Of a stretch of DNA of 9,173 bases, positions 1-5,667 are shown one piece after another. The stretch's first letter is position 1. The number at the start of each line of letters is the position of its first letter. This stretch comes from Deltaproteobacteria bacterium (lineage in GTDB: Bacteria > Desulfobacterota > Desulfobacteria > Desulfobacterales > ETH-SRB1). The DNA is taken from NCBI GenBank assembly GCA_019309665.1, contig JAFDFV010000070.1, forward strand, positions 1-9,173, read 5' to 3'. A program made the position numbers and the translations under genes. The notes beneath the pieces are model-generated. The model searched no databases and was not told where the DNA came from. It worked only from the letters and a program-made list of their open reading frames with translations.

Positions 1-175
1 GGGGCCTTTATGGGACGCTCCTTGATATGTTGGTTAATTACTTTGCAATAAATTTATTTTTCTTTGGGCGCTTTCGTGACGCTCCTATCTTTACAATAGA
101 TTGTATTCGATATGTCAATATATGAAAGAGCGTCCCGGAATTTATGAAAGAGCGTCCCGGAATTTCCGGAATTTT
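1..175. repeat. Repeat field with GGGACGCTC motifs and a 22-bp tandem duplication
   Basis: The 9-mer GGGACGCTC occurs at 12-20. A degenerate copy, TGACGCTCC, lies at 77-85, and the inverted form GAGCGTCCC occurs at 128-136 and 150-158. The last two are inside a perfect tandem duplication of a 22-bp unit (121-142 and 143-164, beginning TATGAAAGAG and ending CCCGGAATT), followed by a partial third copy (TCCGGAATT, about 165-173). No credible coding region covers it. Opposed copies of a short GC-rich motif are typical of REP-like sequences mobilised by Y1 transposases. A Y1 remnant lies 3.5 kb away, but a link between them is only inference. Confidence 0.6.
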
Positions 176-209
176 GGTTGGAGAGCTTGATTATTAACCA
201 GCCTCCGCC

Positions 210-258
210 GTCCAGTGGGAGGAACATCCGGGACAGGAAACTGGACTTTCGGGATGTT
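210..258. repeat. Two interlocking inverted repeats
   Basis: GTCCAGT at 210-216 is complementary to ACTGGAC at 240-246, and AACATCC at 223-229 is complementary to GGATGTT at 252-258. The pairings interleave, so a single transcript could form one or the other, or a pseudoknot. They lie just beyond the stop codon of the minus-strand peptidase-like gene, where a 3'-end structure would be expected. There is no T-run to make an obvious intrinsic terminator. Confidence 0.45.
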
Positions 259-265
259 ATGTTTA

Positions 266-1399
266 TCAAGGCGCTATCTGGAATATTTTATTTTTTCCGA
301 GTCCCTTATCAGTAATTCCTTTGAAAATAACCAGTTTTCTGCCAACCTTCATTCCGTCTCTTAATACATTGTCATCCTGACTTGAAATTCTTCCTCTGAA
401 CGTAGTAGTGCGGGGATATCTATGATCGGCATATTCCAGGAGTAGAGGGTCTGTAACTTTGATGAGCGCTTGCTTAGTTGAGGTTTTTTTCTCTCCTTTG
501 CTTTGTAATTTCAGCTTGGAACGAAAACCTTCTACGATACCGACTGCGAAATCAATCATGCGATAGTGATTCAATTTCTTATCATGATTATATTGATGCC
601 ACTGGGAATGAATAAACTGCTGAACAAAGTCATGGACATAGCACGCTATTTTTGTATTTTGTACTGTCCCGCTGATCTCCAATACACGCCCCATTTTTCC
701 TTTTTCCAGCACGTAGGCAGACACCCACAGTCCATACACAAAATAAAAGTCCTGTATTAAGTGAGCAAGGTGATAATCTATCCGAAAATGACGCAAAGCG
801 GGGTTGCCGACAAAAACGCTTATAAAATCCCGGTCTTCGTTGCGGGCTATGAGATCCACATTGTATTTGGCAACGAGCGCATGGGCCTTGGCCATAGCCA
901 GTTCAGCTTCATGTTGGTTTTGACTTTCCGCCAGGGCCATGAGCTTCTTGACCCTAAGCATGATCTTATCTTCGGGACTCAGCACTTCATGAAAAATCCG
1001 TTCATGGAGCGAACTGTAATTTCCTGAGGCCTTAGGATTTGCACGGAGAAGCTTACAGGCCGTACAAAACTTTGGGCCGTGTGGCGGCTCACCATCGGTA
1101 CTTAAAGCCTCGTTTGCAAACTGATGGGCAATTTCATGCAGAAGAACCTCACGCACAGCGTCCCAGGGATGGTGAAGTACAAGGTTTCGGCTGAGACAGA
1201 TCTCGCGTCTTTCGCTGGACCAATATCCAAGTCTGCTCGTCATATCTCGGAGACTGAACAGTGGCCTGCGCATCAATTTTCTGTGAGACGACTCCAAAAC
1301 CCATAGAGCTGTTTCCCATTCACAAGCCAACCCGTGAAGGATACTGCGTTCTAATTCTTGTGGAAGCGGAATGCTTTTATGAGCTTTCGGGGTGTACAT
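266..1399 (-). CDS. SprT-like putative zinc metallopeptidase with DUF2786 domain
   Basis: The encoded 377-aa protein starts at an internal ATG (1399-1397) with a good Shine-Dalgarno, AAGGA, seven bases upstream. A SprT-like domain comes first: an LLHEIAHQ motif supplies the HExxH zinc site and catalytic Glu, followed by HGPKFCTAC, which may give further metal ligands. Next comes a DUF2786 segment (LRVKKLMALAES, then AMAKAHALVAKYNVD), a combination known in proteobacterial proteins of unknown substrate. The C-terminal 200 residues are basic and aromatic and match nothing I recognise. The same frame stays open 88 codons further upstream into a truncated Sir2 gene, so a 465-codon Sir2-peptidase fusion beginning at 1663 is the alternative reading. 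I prefer 1399 because the Sir2-like part is non-functional and the homologous peptidase region begins near there. The peptidase role is inferred from the motif; the physiological substrate is unknown. Confidence 0.72.
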   Translation of the reverse strand: MYTPKAHKSIPLPQELERSILHGLACEWETALWVLESSHRKLMRRPLFSLRDMTSRLGYWSSERREICLSRNLVLHHPWDAVREVLLHEIAHQFANEALSTDGEPPHGPKFCTACKLLRANPKASGNYSSLHERIFHEVLSPEDKIMLRVKKLMALAESQNQHEAELAMAKAHALVAKYNVDLIARNEDRDFISVFVGNPALRHFRIDYHLAHLIQDFYFVYGLWVSAYVLEKGKMGRVLEISGTVQNTKIACYVHDFVQQFIHSQWHQYNHDKKLNHYRMIDFAVGIVEGFRSKLKLQSKGEKKTSTKQALIKVTDPLLLEYADHRYPRTTTFRGRISSQDDNVLRDGMKVGRKLVIFKGITDKGLGKNKIFQIAP

Positions 1400-1853
1400 T
1401 AGTTTTTCCTTGATATATTCCATACTATATTGTTCTCCGCAGCTCAGACATCTAACCAATCTCATGTTTCCATGTAATTCAAAAACCTTATCCGGAGAAT
1501 TTTCCGCCTTCCGGTAAAGATTGTCTATGTTCTGCGTAATAACGCAATCAAGCTTGCCTATCTTTTCCAATTCTGCAATAATATAGTGAGCCTGATTCGG
1601 CCTGACGCTTGAAAAAAGGCCTCCTTTAACGAGAATCTTCCATTGTTTTTTTTGTCTCTTCACTGTTTAAAAATTTTTGTATGGTAAAATCATCAGGATC
1701 AAATTTAGTCCAGATTCCTCCAAGGCTGCGAAAATCCGGAATTCCTGATTCCGTGCTTACACCTGCTCCGGTAAAAACAACGATCCGGTCAGAAACAAAA
1801 ATCATTTCTGCTACAGCTCTGATTTTTGTATCCAACAGGCAAGAATCATTCAC
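1400..1853 (-). pseudogene. NAD-dependent protein deacylase (Sir2 family), frameshifted and C-terminally truncated
   Basis: Sirtuins remove acyl groups from lysines using NAD. Translation would start at GTG 1853, overlapping the nitroreductase stop by 8 bp (GTGAATGA), a typical coupling arrangement. The first 75 codons carry the NAD-binding signature GAGVSTESGIPDFRS. The frame then breaks at an A8 run (minus strand, bases 1653-1646); with seven A's it would continue into the next frame with WKILVKGGLF. That frame carries TQNIDNLY, the catalytic His in FELHGN and the first zinc pair CLSC. The match stops around IKEKL (about 1400), where the peptidase-like gene begins. The second zinc cysteine pair and the C-terminal half of the Rossmann fold, roughly 120 residues, are missing. 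Even if the frameshift is a sequencing error, the remaining protein should be inactive as a sirtuin. Confidence 0.85.
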
Positions 1854-2556
1854 TTTTTAGCCTTCCAATCGGCATGATATAGAGCGGACGCTCATCCGCC
1901 ATTGCATGGATGACCGTTTTAACCTGGTCGTCATAAAAAGCGCCGATGGTTAATGGCCCCAGACCTAATGAAACAGCTTGCAAGCAGACATTTTGGGACG
2001 CATGCCCAACTTCCATATAAACATACTGCATGCCCCTATTTCCATATTTTCCGGTGATACGTTCATATACGGCGCAAAACACCATAACAACAGGCGCTTG
2101 TATTACCGAAGATTGATTTAAAGCCGCACTGCACAATTGCGCTCGCCGGTCTCCCTCTAAAATCTTGAACAATTCATGTCTATGGGGTCTGTATTTATAA
2201 ATACCTGCGGGAAGGTCCTGCACCCTGCCAGCGACAATGTATACCTCAAGAGGATAAAGCGCTCCGGCAGAAGGCGCTGTTCTAAAACCTCTCGAATCTG
2301 TTATGCCCTGCGCAGACCACAAAAGCTGCGAGACTTCGGCAAGCGTCAAAGCTTCTGCAGCATAGCTTCGCACAGACCGTCTTTTCAACAAAGCTGTCTC
2401 AACCGGAATATTGCCGTCAAACCGTGGGGCAGGCAGCTTTACGATTTCTTTGGATTTGTCAATAGTCATGGCTTCACCCATTGTCAAAGGAAAGCATGCG
2501 ATGTTTAATAAAAAAATTATTTCATAAATCACAGCAAGTATAAAGTATTTTTTCAT
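1846..2556 (-). CDS. Exported SagB/ThcOx-type nitroreductase-family protein
   Basis: The 236-aa FMN-dependent nitroreductase-fold protein resembles the SagB-type dehydrogenase subgroup. ATG 2556 is chosen over an upstream ATG at 2592 because a purine-rich AAAGGGGGGG stretch lies about eight bases before it and it begins directly with a signal sequence (MKKYF then a hydrophobic stretch to about residue 22). A Cys at residue 21 (NIAC) could be a lipidation site, but the -3 position is not a standard lipobox residue. The flavin-binding parts are RRSVRSY (59-65) and the APSAGALYPLEVYIV stretch (94-108). The GLGPLTIGAF segment (198-207) and the PIGRL ending are usual for the family. Such proteins oxidise or reduce small substrates with FMN; the substrate here cannot be told. 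It is 47 bp downstream of dnaJ and overlaps the sir2 start, so the three probably form one transcript. Confidence 0.82.
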   Translation of the reverse strand: MKKYFILAVIYEIIFLLNIACFPLTMGEAMTIDKSKEIVKLPAPRFDGNIPVETALLKRRSVRSYAAEALTLAEVSQLLWSAQGITDSRGFRTAPSAGALYPLEVYIVAGRVQDLPAGIYKYRPHRHELFKILEGDRRAQLCSAALNQSSVIQAPVVMVFCAVYERITGKYGNRGMQYVYMEVGHASQNVCLQAVSLGLGPLTIGAFYDDQVKTVIHAMADERPLYIMPIGRLKSE

Positions 2557-2603
2557 TGCTGACACCCCCCCTTTGTTCTTGCTTCGCATCAAAAGGCTGA
2601 TAT

Positions 2604-3407
2604 CTATTTGCGAAGATGAGAAATAAAATCTTTAATTTTCCGGAGCAGCGGCTTTTTGATATAAACTTTCAAATAAAGATCCCCGGGTTTTCCCCCGCCT
2701 TTTCCATCCTCACCCATTCCGGCGAGTCTGATTCGCTGCCCTTCTCTGACACCCGGTGGAATTTTGACAACCAGCTTCTTGGACTTTTTTCTTAAGAAAT
2801 ATGCATACGGACCACCTTGTTGAGCCTTTAGCGGGTCCAGATGAATAATATCGTTGATGTCGGCCCCGTTTTCCGGCAATTCAACACCAGCGATTTTTTT
2901 AAAAGCATATTGGTAGAGTTTGCCAAAGGGTCCCTGCAATGGAAATTGCATTTGATTATGTTTTCCCCTCCCCAAGCCCCTGGAAAAAACAAACCCGCTG
3001 ACAGTAAACCCCGGTTTTTTAAATTCAAAGGTACGGTATCCCTGACCGTAAAATTGCCTGAATATTTTGTCATAATGCCTGAATCCAAACGCCCTGGCCA
3101 TTTCTTCAAAAATTTGATTTATATCCGAACCGCTAAAGATATCCTGTTCAGAATAATTTGTTCTAAACTGACTGTAAGCAGAAGATCCGAGCTGTTGTCT
3201 CAACATATCATATGCACCTCTTTTTTCCGTGTCTGAGAGAACAGCATAGGCTTCGTTAACGCGTTTCATTTTTTCAGCGGTTTCCGGATGTTCCTTGTTT
3301 CGATCCGGGTGATATTTAAAGGCCAGTTTCCGGTAAGCTTCTTTGATTTGCTTCTGGCTGGCATCCTTATCTAAACCCAGTATCTGATAATAATCGTTTT
3401 GTTCCAT
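2604..3407 (-). CDS. DnaJ-like co-chaperone (J domain plus C-terminal DnaJ domain, no zinc finger)
   Basis: The 267-aa protein has an N-terminal J domain (residues about 4-70) including the HPD tripeptide at 33-35, which stimulates Hsp70 (DnaK) ATPase. A glycine-poor, aromatic middle region replaces the usual G/F segment, and the CxxCxGxG zinc finger is absent. A C-terminal client-binding-like segment (VKIPPGVREGQRIRLAGMG, then GDLYLKVYI) matches DnaJ C-terminal domain II. It is therefore a type B, CbpA-like protein, shorter than a classical DnaJ (about 375 aa). It is the first gene of a minus-strand cluster with the nitroreductase and sir2. ATG 3407 begins the protein with the usual DYYQILGL, but I see no clear Shine-Dalgarno close to it. 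It could assist folding of the downstream products, which is an inference from position only. Confidence 0.88.
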   Translation of the reverse strand: MEQNDYYQILGLDKDASQKQIKEAYRKLAFKYHPDRNKEHPETAEKMKRVNEAYAVLSDTEKRGAYDMLRQQLGSSAYSQFRTNYSEQDIFSGSDINQIFEEMARAFGFRHYDKIFRQFYGQGYRTFEFKKPGFTVSGFVFSRGLGRGKHNQMQFPLQGPFGKLYQYAFKKIAGVELPENGADINDIIHLDPLKAQQGGPYAYFLRKKSKKLVVKIPPGVREGQRIRLAGMGEDGKGGGKPGDLYLKVYIKKPLLRKIKDFISHLRK

Positions 3408-3633
3408 AATATTATATCATCAACACCTTGCATCTTCTTCACGCCCCGTTCAATCGTCATGTTTTTTCATTGTTTGTTTCTTAATACTGCTGTTTTTCGG
3501 TTCAGTCAAGCAGGCTCAAGATAAACAGGGGGTGGTTGAGCAAAGAATACTTGAATAGCCCGGCTCTTAGTATGGAGCCTCTGGACGTTCTTCAGATTAT
3601 AAGTTTCTCATGCCTTCGTTGATTTTTGTACTG

Positions 3634-3741
3634 TTGCCAAGAAAAGCCCGTATAGACGCCCCTGGCGTCCTGCATAATATAATAATAAGTGGGATCGAAC
3701 GTCGATATTTTATGATGACCGTAGATCCGGCAAAAAAGTAA
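3634..3741 (+). pseudogene. N-terminal remnant of a Y1 (IS200-like/RAYT) transposase
   Basis: Read from TTG 3634, the frame gives LPRKARIDAPGVLHNII followed by ISGIERRYF, then stops at TAA 3739-3741. This is the characteristic N-terminus of REP-associated tyrosine transposases (typically MPRKARIDAPGALHHIIVRGIERR). Only about 35 of roughly 200-300 residues survive. The HUH motif and the catalytic tyrosine are gone, so the fragment cannot transpose. The start codon is TTG where family members usually have ATG. Downstream, to about 3790, no further transposase sequence is recognisable in any frame. Confidence 0.7.
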
Positions 3742-3866
3742 AAATCCGACCCCACAGGGGCCGGCTTTGGTATAAGCCCAGAGGGCATGATTTACTGGGC
3801 CTGAGCTAATGAGCCCTGAATTGCCGTATTAAAATCAGTCGGGCCTTATCGTTTGGATTTTATTAC

Positions 3867-3948
3867 TGTGACAAAAACTTCAAGAATACCCAAAACCTGT
3901 TATTGGGAGCTACTTGTACTGTCACAATGACAAAATATGGTTTTGGGT
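3867..3948. repeat. Two interleaved inverted repeats in a non-coding stretch
   Basis: TGTGACA (3867-3873) pairs with TGTCACA (3920-3926), and ACCCAAAACC (3888-3897) pairs perfectly with GGTTTTGGGT (3939-3948). The two pairings interleave with similar offsets (21 and 19 bases). They lie in about 250 bases (3742-3992) between a transposase remnant and a DUF5655 remnant, where I see no gene. They could be mobile-element ends or protein-binding dyads. Neither can be assigned from sequence alone. Confidence 0.45.
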
Positions 3949-3992
3949 GTCTCAAATGATAACGATTTTATGGCAGAGCCAATTTTCTCTGA

Positions 3993-4193
3993 CCTGGCCC
4001 AGAGCGCCAGGGTTTCTATGTTCAACTAAAAATACACTTACGTCCAGTAGACTATAATGACCCAAGGGGTCTTGTTGACAAGATCCCTGAAAGTTATCAA
4101 TGGACATTGAACAGACGTGTATATTTAAAATCCCAAGAAGATTTAGAATATGTCTATGGCCTAATTGAACAGTCTTACAAGGATGTGCTATGA
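3993..4193 (+). pseudogene. C-terminal remnant of a DUF5655-domain protein
   Basis: The frame is open from 3993, just after a TGA, to a TGA at 4191-4193, giving 66 residues without a good start codon. The text contains YNDPRGLVDKIPESYQWTLN, then the motif LKSQEDLEYVYGLIEQSYKDVL at the end. This matches the C-terminal end of DUF5655/COG3586 proteins, with a DPRGL turn followed by an EDLEYVxxLIxQS helix; the family's function is not known. Intact members are longer, so the N-terminal part is missing. Upstream frames contain short fragments (FMAEPIFSDLAQ) that I cannot connect to it. The stop codon is followed within a few bases by an attC-like half site, so the gene was probably once an integron cassette. 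Its assignment rests on recalled motif similarity. Confidence 0.55.
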
Positions 4194-4240
4194 AAGCCTC
4201 TAACAAGCCAATGAGGACGGATTTCAATTTCGCTGCGCTT
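4194..4240 (+). other. attC-like half site of an integron gene cassette
   Basis: Directly after the DUF5655 stop come CTCTAACAAGCC, resembling the R'' core (RYYYAAC) of attC sites, then ATGAGGACGG with the spacing and extrahelical-G look of the L'' box, then ATTTCAATTTCGCTGCGCTT, which resembles the variable loop of many attC sites. The complementary second half, ending GTTRRRY, should follow but is absent. The sequence changes abruptly at 4241 into GTGTG. The first position of the R'' match deviates (C instead of R). No integrase gene is in the window. Confidence 0.42.
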
Positions 4241-4580
4241 GTGTGTCATAAAGAGAGGCGTAAGCCTTTCGTGCTGTATTAAAGATGAGAGTAGGTCTCT
4301 CGGTTTCGGCGACCAGAAGCTGGAATCAAACCGCCCTATGCGGCATTTGTTAAGAGCAACTGTCGTGAGCGATTAGGGTAAAAGGCAATCAGAAAATTGT
4401 CAGGTGGGTATTGAGGAGATGAACGAAAGTGAACCCCTGATGAGGTGTCGAAATGGAAAATGATACTGTCAAAACCTGATTCCGAGCGTAAATCAGGGAT
4501 AAGTTTCAACGTGAACTGGCATAACGGGTGAGACGGCAGTCGGCATAGAGGGGGCATGAACTCAATACAGGCTTTAATAT
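4241..4580 (+). ncRNA. Probable 5' fragment of a group II intron (domain I)
   Basis: It begins GTGTG, the 5' consensus GUGYG of group II introns, and is dense with short hairpins. AGAGGC-GTAA-GCCTTT is a stem closed by a GNRA loop (about 4252-4267). GAGAG and CTCTC pair near 4277-4291. GGTTT and AAACC enclose an inner CCAG-AAG-CTGG stem (4292-4322). CCTGATT and AATCAGG pair near 4475-4497. An AACGAAAGTG element at about 4421-4430 and GGTGTCGAAATGG at about 4444 look like domain I parts. No maturase/reverse transcriptase ORF, domain V or 3' end follows, so only a 5' piece remains. The right boundary, where DarT similarity starts, is uncertain by 20 bases or more. Confidence 0.5.
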
Positions 4581-4584
4581 CGAA

Positions 4585-5148
4585 GCCGATGGGCGGCGTG
4601 TTAAGCAGGGTGGTGGCCAGACCTCCATCGGCATGACCGAAATTAAACGTAGGCGGTTGTTCGAGATTGACGTGCAGTGTCACCCAGGCACCAAAGTTGG
4701 CGACTATGTGCCGTTCTATTTCTGTCCCCGATCTATCATGCTCTTTATCATTCACAAAAACAATCACATTGATATGCTCTATCATGGGGGGCAACGCCCT
4801 ATCATTCATATGCAGATAGATATGGAGTCGACTATATGTTGGGCGGATCAACACGGGGTACGCTGGGCTTTCTCTGACCGAAATGCCGGTAGTTACTATA
4901 CTGATTTCTATAATAACCGCAATCAGTTGGGCGAAATAGACTGGGATGCGGTCAATGAAACTGATTTTCGTGTTCCGCTGGTTAAAGAAGGCAAGCAGGC
5001 GGAGTTCTTGATCCACGATACCAGCCCTTGGCATCTGGTTGAAAAAATCGGCGTTCTGAATGAGGAGAGACTTAATGAAGTCAACTCCATTCTTCAGAAT
5101 GCTCAGCATAAACCAGTCGTGACTATCGAAAGACCATGGTATTATTAA
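4585..5148 (+). pseudogene. darT: DarT toxin (ssDNA thymidine ADP-ribosyltransferase), N-terminus missing
   Basis: DarT transfers ADP-ribose from NAD to thymidines in single-stranded DNA. From ATG 4633 there are 171 residues: TSIGMTEIKRRRLF begins just before it, then HPGTKVGDYVPFYFCPRS (residues 17-34) with the Arg used in NAD/DNA contacts. AFSDRNAGSYYTDFY follows, and KQAEFL holds the catalytic Glu (about residue 124). The protein ends in PWYY, as family members do. Intact DarT proteins are about 200-215 aa; the missing N-terminus carries the YHIxH NAD-binding segment. The open frame extends back to 4549 but with no ATG, GTG or TTG and no Shine-Dalgarno before 4633, and the upstream sequence is intron-like. 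The toxin is most likely inactive. It ends 18 bases before darG, which has its own strong ribosome-binding site. Confidence 0.85.
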
Positions 5149-5154
5149 CTATAT

Positions 5155-5161
5155 AAGGAGG
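5155..5161 (+). promoter_or_regulatory. Strong Shine-Dalgarno (AAGGAGG) of darG
   Basis: The sequence AAGGAGG lies five bases before ATG 5167. It is the strongest ribosome-binding site in the window and supports translation of the antitoxin independently of the damaged darT. Confidence 0.8.
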
Positions 5162-5166
5162 CACTC

Positions 5167-5667
5167 ATGATTGAATTAACACAAGGTGACATATTATGCG
5201 CAAATGCCGAGGCGCTGGTGAACACCGTGAACTGTGTCGGGGTCATGGGTCGGGGGATTGCCTTCCAGTTCAAGAAGCTTTTCCCCGAAAATTTCAAGCG
5301 CTATAAGGCCGTATGCGACAAGAAGGAACTGCAGCCGGGCAAGATGTTTATCTATGATCTTAACCTCCTCCACAACCCGCGTTATGTGATCAACTTTCCA
5401 ACCAAACGCCACTGGAAAGGCAAGAGCCGGATGGAGGACATCGAGGCCGGACTACAGACACTGGTTGCAGAGGTGCGCAAAAGAAACATCCATTCCATTG
5501 CCATTCCCCCTCTTGGTTGCGGCCTTGGCGGCTTGCGCTGGGAGGATGTCCGGGACAGAATCGTAGAGGCCTTTCAGGACCTGACTGATGTGCAGGTTCT
5601 CCTCTATGGACCTAAAGGGGCGCCTCCTGCAAAAAAATGGTCCATTCCAAGAAGACGCCGGGCTTGA
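5167..5667 (+). CDS. darG: DarG antitoxin, N-terminal macrodomain (ADP-ribosyl-thymidine hydrolase)
   Basis: The macrodomain removes ADP-ribose from thymidine, reversing DarT. The first 155 of 166 residues cover the fold: LVNTVNCVGVMGRGIA (17-32) binds ADP-ribose; FPTKRHWKGKSRMEDI (77-92) includes Lys80, at the position of the catalytic Lys of DarG/TARG1-type enzymes; IPPLGCGLGGL (113-123) is the second ligand loop. Full DarG proteins are about 350 aa. Here the frame leaves the homologous path after GAPPAKK at an A7 run (5631-5637), adds a basic tail (WSIPRRRRA) and stops at 5665-5667. A -1 slip on A AAA AAA at exactly this point would continue into the next ORF and give about 346 residues. 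The macrodomain alone could be active. Whether the break is a mutation, a sequencing error or programmed is open. Confidence 0.9.
   Translation: MIELTQGDILCANAEALVNTVNCVGVMGRGIAFQFKKLFPENFKRYKAVCDKKELQPGKMFIYDLNLLHNPRYVINFPTKRHWKGKSRMEDIEAGLQTLVAEVRKRNIHSIAIPPLGCGLGGLRWEDVRDRIVEAFQDLTDVQVLLYGPKGAPPAKKWSIPRRRRA
5631..5637 (+). promoter_or_regulatory. Canonical -1 slippery heptamer A AAA AAA at the darG frame break
   Basis: The zero-frame codons are GCA AAA AAA TGG. A slip of one base back from AAA AAA puts ATG GTC CAT TCC in frame, which is the start of the DarG C-terminal homologous region. The run also lies where A7 versus A8 would make the difference between broken and intact. I did not find a convincing downstream stem-loop to stimulate the shift. 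Confidence 0.5.

Noticed and set aside
54..269. 71-codon minus-strand frame
   Set aside because: It runs through the tandem repeats and inverted repeats, has no recognisable domain, and its first codons overlap the end of the peptidase-like gene.
566..1306. Plus-strand frames at 566-760, 761-1027 and 1124-1306
   Set aside because: They are antisense to the SprT-like/DUF2786 gene, whose protein sequence carries clear motifs.
3411..3416. TATAAT on the minus strand just before the dnaJ ATG
   Set aside because: It is only three bases from ATG, so a transcript from it would start inside the gene, and no -35 lies 16-18 bases upstream.
3421..3633. Gene between dnaJ and the transposase remnant
   Set aside because: Short frames such as one ending in VVEQRILE were read, but none has a start with a ribosome-binding site or a recognisable domain.
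3655..3669. GACGCC-CCT-GGCGTC hairpin
   Set aside because: It lies inside the codons of the transposase remnant (RIDAPGV), so it is explained by coding sequence.
3952..4227. 91-codon minus-strand frame
   Set aside because: Antisense to the DUF5655-like remnant and attC-like half; no family resemblance.
4336..5109. 257-codon minus-strand frame
   Set aside because: Covers the intron-like block and darT in antisense. The plus strand has DarT motifs, so this is a shadow.
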